Shown one piece after another: positions 36,747 to 42,293 of a stretch of DNA of 42,293 nt. The position numbers were made by a program, and so were the translations under genes. The notes beneath the pieces were generated by a model. It saw nothing but the letters and a program-made list of their open reading frames with translations. It had not been told where the DNA came from and ran no database searches. The DNA comes from Bacteroidaceae bacterium (GTDB taxonomy: Bacteria > Bacteroidota > Bacteroidia > Bacteroidales > Bacteroidaceae): NCBI GenBank assembly GCA_017554605.1, contig JAFZIA010000124.1:1-42293 (forward strand), written 5' to 3'. How positions within the stretch are numbered: position 1 is the first letter of the stretch; each line of letters starts with the position of its first letter.

Positions 36747-36769
36747 TAAAGCAGAAGAAATATGATATT

Positions 36770-36810
36770 GTCGCGGGTGTGTTGTAACAGACATACCCGC
36801 GACCGTTTTT
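36770..36810 (+). terminator. Terminator of the efflux operon
   Basis: A 13-bp stem with one G-U pair (36770-36782 and 36791-36803) is followed by CGTTTTTTG, 23 nt after the PII-like gene. Confidence 0.88.
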
Positions 36811-36846
36811 TGTAGCTGGGAAGCATAAAGCACCAAAGACCCTCTG

Positions 36847-36877
36847 TTGCACAAGAACAAAAAAATGAGTAACTTTG
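36847..36877 (+). promoter_or_regulatory. Promoter of the DUF4105 gene
   Basis: TTG (36847-36849), 20 nt, then TAACTTTG (36870-36877) matches the consensus, 32 nt before the ATG at 36910. Confidence 0.7.
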
Positions 36878-36909
36878 CAGTTGATTTTTAAGCCGATAAA
36901 CTTATCCAT

Positions 36910-38082
36910 ATGCAAAAGACAATAAAATACATTCTCTTGATTGTTGCAACAATTTTCCTCGCCCCGTCGGCGGCACAAGACAAGAGAGAAGTGAGCCTGC
37001 TCACCTGTTCGCCCGGCGAAGAGGTATATGCACACTTCGGGCACACGGCACTTCGCGTGAAAGACCCCACCCGCGGGGCCGATATTGTATTCAGCTACGG
37101 AATCTTCAGTTTCGACGAACCCAATTTCGTATGGCGGTTCATTCTTGGAGAGACCGACTACCTGCTTGGAGCAATAGACTACCCCTACTTCATTGCCGAA
37201 TACTCCGAACGTGGCTCGGGAGTGACAGAGCAGGTGCTGGCACTCGACTCACTGCAGAAGAACGCCATTACAGCGGCACTCATAGAGAACATACAGCCGC
37301 AGAACAGGGTCTACCGCTATAATTTCCTCTACAACAACTGCACCACCAAAGCACGCGACAAGATATTCGGCACTGTGGGCAACGAAATTGAATACACCAG
37401 CCCCTCGGCCGGCGATTCGCTCACATTCAGAGATATTGTACACCGTTTCACAAACAGACACCCGTGGTATCAACTGGGAATGGATATGCTCTTGGGCGCA
37501 CCCGCCGATGAGATAGCAACACGAAGCGGTGCCCAGTTTGCCCCCATTATCTTTATGCAGGAACTCTCCACAGCAACAGCAGACGGCAAGCCCCTGCTCA
37601 AGGAGCAGAGGGAGATTATTGCTCCACAGGAGAAAAAGACGGTGCGCAACAACCTCACCCCCTTCAACGTGTCGCTGTTGGTGCTGCTCTTCACCCTCAT
37701 TGTAATGCTGTGCGAGCGCCGCACAAAAAAGACCTGCCTGCTATGGGACATACTGCTTATGACACTGCAAGGCGCAGCAGGCATAGTGCTCACAATTATG
37801 GTATTCCTCTCGCAGCACCCCACAGTAAACGAAAACTGGCTGCTTATATGGCTCAACCCGCTCCCTCTTGTCCTGCTGCCCATACTCATTTATAAGGTAA
37901 TTAAAAAGCAAAAGACCACAATTATGTGGGTACAGACAGCAATGGTAGCAGGGTTCATCGCAGCATCGCCCTTCCTGCCACAATATATTCCCGCAGCACT
38001 CTACCCCTGTGCGGTGGCACTCGTAGCACGTTCATTATTCCACATTTACAAAGAGAAGATATGCGCATTGGATTCCTTATAA
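36910..38082 (+). CDS. DUF4105 membrane protein, possible lipoprotein N-acyltransferase
   Basis: This 390-aa protein has a signal peptide or membrane start (residues 1-22), a periplasmic DUF4105 domain (about 25-240) and four or five C-terminal membrane helices (250-380). Conserved VYAHFGHTALRV (His42, His45) and NFLYNNCTTKARD (Cys144) suggest a Cys-His active site of NlpC-like type. As I recall, the Bacteroides lipoprotein N-acyltransferase Lnb is a DUF4105 protein encoded near secA, which fits this context. That identity is an inference. It overlaps the next gene by 22 nt. Confidence 0.82.
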   Translation: MQKTIKYILLIVATIFLAPSAAQDKREVSLLTCSPGEEVYAHFGHTALRVKDPTRGADIVFSYGIFSFDEPNFVWRFILGETDYLLGAIDYPYFIAEYSERGSGVTEQVLALDSLQKNAITAALIENIQPQNRVYRYNFLYNNCTTKARDKIFGTVGNEIEYTSPSAGDSLTFRDIVHRFTNRHPWYQLGMDMLLGAPADEIATRSGAQFAPIIFMQELSTATADGKPLLKEQREIIAPQEKKTVRNNLTPFNVSLLVLLFTLIVMLCERRTKKTCLLWDILLMTLQGAAGIVLTIMVFLSQHPTVNENWLLIWLNPLPLVLLPILIYKVIKKQKTTIMWVQTAMVAGFIAASPFLPQYIPAALYPCAVALVARSLFHIYKEKICALDSL

Positions 38083-39608
38083 TACTGTTGCTCTCGGCAG
38101 CAATAAACACATCGGCCCAACAACAGGACGACAAGAAAATAAAGCTTGTAATATCCATCAACGTAGACCAGCTACGCAGCGATTTCCTATACGAGTTTGC
38201 GGGACTCTATACCCCCAACGGCTTCTTGCGCCTGATGCGCGAGGGACGTACCTACTCCAACGGATACTACGAGTTTGAGCAGATAGACCGTGCATCGGCA
38301 ACAGCCACCCTTATGACAGGCACGCCGCCCTACGTGAGCGGCATTGTAGGCTCGCAGTGGCTCGACCGCTCGTCGCTCCGTCTCATCAACTGCACCGACG
38401 ACAGCAGACACAAAGGACTGTACACAAACGACGCGGTATCCCCCGCCAAGCTGCGCTCACTCACAATCACCGACGAGATGAAACGCGCCACACGCGGAAA
38501 AGCAAAGGTATGCGCCATTGCCCCCGACTGCGACGTCGCAGTGATGTCGGGCGGCCACGCAGCCGACGTCGTACTGTGGAAGAACGACGACACAGGCTAC
38601 TGGTGCAGCTCGTCGTACTACGGGGAGTTCCCCTCGTGGGCAGCAGCGATGAACAAGAAGATTGTAGGCCGCAGCAGCACCTGGGAACCCTTCTACCCCA
38701 CCGAGATTTATCAGAACTATGGCGAGAAAGCACCCAAGGCCTTCTACCACTCGTTCAACGGAAAGAGCAACATACGCTCATACAAGACAACAGCCTGTAT
38801 GAACAGCGAGGTGACAGAAATGGCAATAGCCTGCCTCAGAAGCGGCAATATGGGCCTCGACGACATCACCGACTTTCTCTCCGTCACCTATTATGCGGGC
38901 AACTTCAATATGGAACCGATGGAGGACCGCCCGATAGAGGTACAGGACATATACGCCCGTCTCGATATGACCATTGCCGAGCTCCTGGCCGAGGTAAACA
39001 GCCGCATAGGGCTCGACAACGTACTCATCACACTCTCCTCCACAGGATACGTTGTAGAGGGCGAGGACACCGGCGACCGCTACCGCCTGCCGTCGGGCAC
39101 CATTCAGCTCGACAGAATATCGGCGCTGCTCAATGTATATCTCAGCGCCATCTTCGGCAAGGGACAATACGTCGAGGGCTACCACAACAGCCAGCTATAT
39201 ATGAACCGCCGAATGATAGAGTCGATGAAGCTCGACAAACTCGACGTAATATCGCACGCTGTGGAGTTCCTCAAAACCTACGAGGGCATTGAGGACGTAT
39301 TCACAATCTACCGTCTGGGCGGACTTCTGAGCCCCGAGATGCAGTACGTGAAGAACGGCTACAACGCCAACTGCTCGGGCGATATATGGCTGCGCCTTAT
39401 GCCCGGCTGGAAGATAGCCAAGGACGTGGCCTCGGCATCGAACCTGGTGCGCCGCAGCTCGGTGTTCTTCCCAATGATAATATGGGGAGGCGGCATTCTT
39501 CCGTCGCACACCGACGAGATAACCTCGGCCGACATTATGGCACCCGAGATTGCAAGAATCCTGCGCATACGCCGCCCCAATGACAACTGCCTCAGAATGT
39601 TCAAGTAA
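38061..39608 (+). CDS. Alkaline-phosphatase-superfamily protein with degenerate active site
   Basis: The start at 38061 (MRIGFLIILLL) gives 515 aa with a signal peptide ending NTSAQ (residues 1-20). The fold is of the PafA/type I phosphodiesterase class: KLVISINVDQLRSDF retains the first metal aspartate (Asp36). The nucleophile region reads IDRASATATLMTGTPP, where active enzymes have T.TGPGHAS. The usual DHG metal motif is replaced in LITLSSTGYV (about 328). The final histidine motif is also missing. It is therefore probably a non-catalytic relative. It overlaps the DUF4105 gene by 22 nt, suggesting joint function. Confidence 0.83.
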   Translation: MRIGFLIILLLSAAINTSAQQQDDKKIKLVISINVDQLRSDFLYEFAGLYTPNGFLRLMREGRTYSNGYYEFEQIDRASATATLMTGTPPYVSGIVGSQWLDRSSLRLINCTDDSRHKGLYTNDAVSPAKLRSLTITDEMKRATRGKAKVCAIAPDCDVAVMSGGHAADVVLWKNDDTGYWCSSSYYGEFPSWAAAMNKKIVGRSSTWEPFYPTEIYQNYGEKAPKAFYHSFNGKSNIRSYKTTACMNSEVTEMAIACLRSGNMGLDDITDFLSVTYYAGNFNMEPMEDRPIEVQDIYARLDMTIAELLAEVNSRIGLDNVLITLSSTGYVVEGEDTGDRYRLPSGTIQLDRISALLNVYLSAIFGKGQYVEGYHNSQLYMNRRMIESMKLDKLDVISHAVEFLKTYEGIEDVFTIYRLGGLLSPEMQYVKNGYNANCSGDIWLRLMPGWKIAKDVASASNLVRRSSVFFPMIIWGGGILPSHTDEITSADIMAPEIARILRIRRPNDNCLRMFK

Positions 39609-39724
39609 CAGTCCTACTGCCAGTAGTGGCAACCAAACCGACTTCTATCTGTCAACCTATTTTAGGAAAATACACTTTGTAAAACCATACGAATATCAAT
39701 TAATTTCTAACAAATATTTCAAAT

Positions 39725-42052
39725 ATGAAAAATTTAAGGGTCCTATTTGCTGCATTGCTATTTATATGCAGCACAGCCTTGCAGGCACAGACATTCTCAG
39801 CAGGAGAAATGACTTTCAACATTTTGTCCGAGAGCGACAAGACTGTAGAACTGTATTATTTCAACAGTTCTAAGGAAGTACTTAACATTCCCTCGCAAGT
39901 CACCTACGAAGGAGAGACATACAGCGTTGTATCAATAAGGAGTAATCTTTTCTATAATAATGACATAATCACAACCATTATCATTCCCGCCAGTATAACA
40001 AATATCGATGCTTATGCTTTTGTTACCTGCCAAAAAGCAAAAACAGTACTTATATTTGCAACAACTGCACCAACCCTTGGCGAATACTTCTTTGGCGCGA
40101 ATGGACGGAAAGATGTATTGTTGCTTTACCCAAAGAACAGCGACTACAGCCAATGGAAAAATCACAAAAGCGACTTTGCAGAGTTTAGAGAAATAGATAT
40201 AACCCACGACTTTTGCGTAGACGGTCTATTCTATTCAATAACTGACGAAGAGAACAGGACAGTATCGCTCACAGCACCGCACAACGACGAGAAAGCAGAT
40301 TATATGTCACTAGTCGGAATGTACAGTGGAAAGATAGCAATTCCCGAGACCGTTGTACACAACAATGTAGAGTACACAGTAACAGGAATAAATAACAGCA
40401 CATTCAGAAGATGCGAAGGCGTTACAAGCATATCTCTTCCCAGTACAATAAACAGCATACAGGAGCAATTCAGTGCCGGTTCACAGCTTATGAGCATCAC
40501 AGTAGATGCCGACAACCCCGTCTACGACAGCCGCGACAACTGCAACGCAGTAATTGAAACGGCAACAAACACACTTATAACCGCTTGCAACAGCACCATC
40601 ATTCCGGAAACAGTAACAACTATAGCTACTCAAGCATTCCGTAACTGCCGCAGCCTCGAAAGTATCCATATACCCGCATCGGTAATAGAAATCATAGACT
40701 ACAATCCTTTCTTTGAATGCCCTTCACTCAACAGCATCACTGTAGACGAGAACAACCCCGTCTACGACAGCCGCGACAACTGCAACGCAGTTATTGAGAC
40801 CGAAAGTAACACGTTGATAAGCGGCTGTAACACCACAGTAATACCCTCGACCGTTGAATATATCAATCATTACTCTTTTAATGAGTGCCCCGGTATAACA
40901 GAAATCACAATCCCCCTTTCGGTAAAAAGCATCAATACAATGTCATTCATTTGGCTTGAGAATCTCGAGCGGATAAACATAGAGAAAGGTCACCCGGTAT
41001 TCTACGACAACGAAGGCCTTAATGCAATAATACACAAAAAATACAACTATATCAATCTTGGTTGCAAGAATACCGCTATACCTGCATACATCAATAATTA
41101 TTATATAGATGCGTACGCATTCTCCCGCAACAAAATTACAGATATAAAAATATTCACCAACGAAGGAATCGGCAGTTATGCCTTTTGGGATTGTAAGGAA
41201 CTGAGAAGCGTAACCATCGGTAAAGATGTAACATATATCCACAATTCATCTTTTCAACACTGCAGCAATCTCACTACCGTCACATCACTTATCCCCGCCG
41301 ACAAACTGTTCACAATTCCTGAGAACGCATTCGAGGGAATAAGCAAAAACTGTACACTCTATGTTCCTGCAGGTGCAAAGGATACATACGCAGCAACCGA
41401 CGGCTGGAAGAATTTCAATAACATAATCGAAATAGAAATTGCGTCATTCGACCTCACCGTGTCGGCAGCAGGCTACGCCACACTCTATCTGGACTACAAC
41501 GCAACAATCCCCCAGGGTGTTGAGGTGTACACCGCAAGCACAGTGGACGGCAACCGCCTTATGATGGAGCAGATTAACCATATCCTTCCCGCCAACACAG
41601 GTGTAATTGTGAGAGCCGAAGAAGGCACATACACATTCGAGGAGTACTTGGGAGAGGCAGAAGCTATTGAGGGCAACCTCTTCTGCGGCTCAGTCGAGGA
41701 CGAGTATATCACACCCGAGAAGAACGCGAAATACTACGTTCTTTCAATGAAGGACGGTGTTGTTGGAATGTACGAGGACGCACTAAGCGGCGGCACATTC
41801 AAGAACAATGCACACAAAGCCTATCTGATGCTCTCTACAAGAATCGGCATCTACGACGAGGAGGTAGATACCGAGGACCCCGGAATGCAGCTAAGCAACA
41901 GCTACTACTTCGACTTTGGCGGCACAACAGCCATCGACCCCGTTGTCACCGAGGTTAACGACAATATCTACTACGACCTCAGCGGCCGTCGCGTGGAGAA
42001 TCCCACACGCGGTATTTATATCCTTAACGGAAAGAAGATACTTGTCAAGTAA
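39725..42052 (+). CDS. BspA-like leucine-rich repeat secreted protein (right copy)
   Basis: This 775-aa protein starts MKNLRVLFAALLFICSTALQAQ (signal peptide). BspA-type LRRs follow (about 45-560), including two NPVYDSRDNCNAVI repeats. The C-terminal module of about 200 residues is nearly the same as in the left copy and ends GIYILNGKKILVK. It is about 57 aa longer than the left copy because of a different set of LRRs around residues 380-520 (LERINIEKGHPVFYDNEG). It is likely surface-exposed or secreted; the ligand is unknown. It stands alone, 116 bp after the phosphatase-like gene, with its own terminator. Confidence 0.9.
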   Translation: MKNLRVLFAALLFICSTALQAQTFSAGEMTFNILSESDKTVELYYFNSSKEVLNIPSQVTYEGETYSVVSIRSNLFYNNDIITTIIIPASITNIDAYAFVTCQKAKTVLIFATTAPTLGEYFFGANGRKDVLLLYPKNSDYSQWKNHKSDFAEFREIDITHDFCVDGLFYSITDEENRTVSLTAPHNDEKADYMSLVGMYSGKIAIPETVVHNNVEYTVTGINNSTFRRCEGVTSISLPSTINSIQEQFSAGSQLMSITVDADNPVYDSRDNCNAVIETATNTLITACNSTIIPETVTTIATQAFRNCRSLESIHIPASVIEIIDYNPFFECPSLNSITVDENNPVYDSRDNCNAVIETESNTLISGCNTTVIPSTVEYINHYSFNECPGITEITIPLSVKSINTMSFIWLENLERINIEKGHPVFYDNEGLNAIIHKKYNYINLGCKNTAIPAYINNYYIDAYAFSRNKITDIKIFTNEGIGSYAFWDCKELRSVTIGKDVTYIHNSSFQHCSNLTTVTSLIPADKLFTIPENAFEGISKNCTLYVPAGAKDTYAATDGWKNFNNIIEIEIASFDLTVSAAGYATLYLDYNATIPQGVEVYTASTVDGNRLMMEQINHILPANTGVIVRAEEGTYTFEEYLGEAEAIEGNLFCGSVEDEYITPEKNAKYYVLSMKDGVVGMYEDALSGGTFKNNAHKAYLMLSTRIGIYDEEVDTEDPGMQLSNSYYFDFGGTTAIDPVVTEVNDNIYYDLSGRRVENPTRGIYILNGKKILVK
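40512..40790 (+). repeat. 39-bp direct repeat, 240-bp period, in right LRR gene
   Basis: Positions 40512-40550 and 40752-40790 are identical over 39 bp and 240 bp apart. They encode the same NPVYDSRDNCNA peptide. The near-identity at DNA level suggests recent internal duplication or gene conversion. Confidence 0.85.
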
Positions 42053-42078
42053 GGCATATTACTTACTGAAATAGATTA

Positions 42079-42119
42079 TCCGCGAGCTTTTCTTCATCGA
42101 AAGGCTCGCGGATTTTTTT
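42079..42119 (+). terminator. Terminator of right LRR gene
   Basis: TCCGCGAGC and GCTCGCGGA (42079-42087 and 42104-42112) form a 9-bp stem followed by TTTTTTT. The stem and T run match the terminator of the left LRR gene, with a different loop. Confidence 0.9.
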
Positions 42120-42155
42120 CGAACTTCTTACTCAAGTATTTTATTCAAAATGATT

Positions 42156-42292
42156 GTAAGCATCCGAAGAAATGCATATTGTAGCGTGTAACAATGCTTA
42201 CTACCTTTGCACAAAAACGTAATTTTATGATGACACGTGAAGAAATCCTTTCAATAGAGGAGTATTGTGCAGAACATAAGGTATCGCACAGG
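42156..42292 (+). mobile_element. IS66-like element, end fragment at right edge
   Basis: This is the exact inverted copy of 1-137. It begins at its tip GTAAGCATCC (42156) and runs off the right edge. It holds a promoter and the start of the accessory gene. Two copies of one element, in opposite orientation, thus cap the window. Confidence 0.6.
42179..42209 (+). promoter_or_regulatory. Promoter of the right IS gene
   Basis: TTG (42179-42181), 20 nt, then TACCTTTG (42202-42209), 17 nt before the ATG at 42227. Confidence 0.55.
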
Positions 42293-42293
42293 A
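42227..42293 (+). CDS. N-terminus of IS66-type accessory protein (partial)
   Basis: This is the start of the same gene as at 1-66 (MMTREEILSIEEYCAEHK), cut by the right edge after 22 codons. The annotation and doubts are as for the left copy. Confidence 0.5.
   Translation, partial: MMTREEILSIEEYCAEHKVSHR

Noticed and set aside
40512..40790. CRISPR-like spaced repeats in the LRR gene
   Set aside because: Only two in-frame coding repeats at LRR period; no spacer array or cas genes.

Overview
This 42.3 kb window looks like chromosomal DNA from a gut-type member of the order Bacteroidales. The support is consistent across genes: several promoters fit the Bacteroidetes form TTTG-N19/20-TAnnTTTG with no clear Shine-Dalgarno sites; SecA is long (1103 aa) with a C-terminal zinc motif; and there are families typical of the group (DUF4296 lipoprotein, DUF4105 protein, clostripain-type lipoprotein, GH110 galactosidase, BspA-like leucine-rich repeat proteins). 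The genus cannot be fixed from the sequence alone.

Layout, left to right. Positions 1-137 are the end of an IS66-like insertion element running off the left edge, and 42156-42292 is an exact inverted copy running off the right edge. Just inside each is an outward-facing BspA-like surface protein gene (262-2418 minus; 39725-42052 plus) with a matching terminator, so the window is framed by about 2.4 kb of diverged inverted repeat. The left part (262-15248) is all minus strand: a secreted protein/C11 peptidase/LRR cluster; acyl-ACP thioesterase, LysR regulator and DASS carboxylate transporter; a dksA-like gene, lspA, a DUF4296 lipoprotein and a small gene as a tight operon; ileS; and an APH-like kinase fused to a RapZ C-terminal domain. 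Glutamate dehydrogenase (15534-16868, plus) follows. Then, on minus, come a Ser/Thr kinase-FGE fusion whose C-terminus looks like a diversity-generating retroelement variable region, a cysteine desulfidase-like enzyme and a small membrane-protein pair.

The right part holds rpmE type B and a GNAT acetyltransferase (plus), an RluA-type pseudouridine synthase coupled to a GH110 alpha-1,3-galactosidase (minus), secA and a small companion gene, and then a complete tetR-tolC-adaptor-RND efflux operon ending in a small PII-like protein. A DUF4105 membrane protein overlaps an alkaline-phosphatase-superfamily protein that has lost its usual active-site motifs. The window ends with the second BspA-like gene.

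Most genes are housekeeping or envelope functions. The most unusual items are the DGR-like variable region on a membrane-anchored kinase (no reverse transcriptase lies in the window), the kinase-RapZ fusion, the degenerate phosphatase paired with DUF4105, a large palindrome overlapping the efflux-operon promoter, the AGAAGCTG repeats in the cysteine desulfidase leader, and the inverted IS/LRR frame. No tRNA, rRNA, CRISPR array or prophage was seen.
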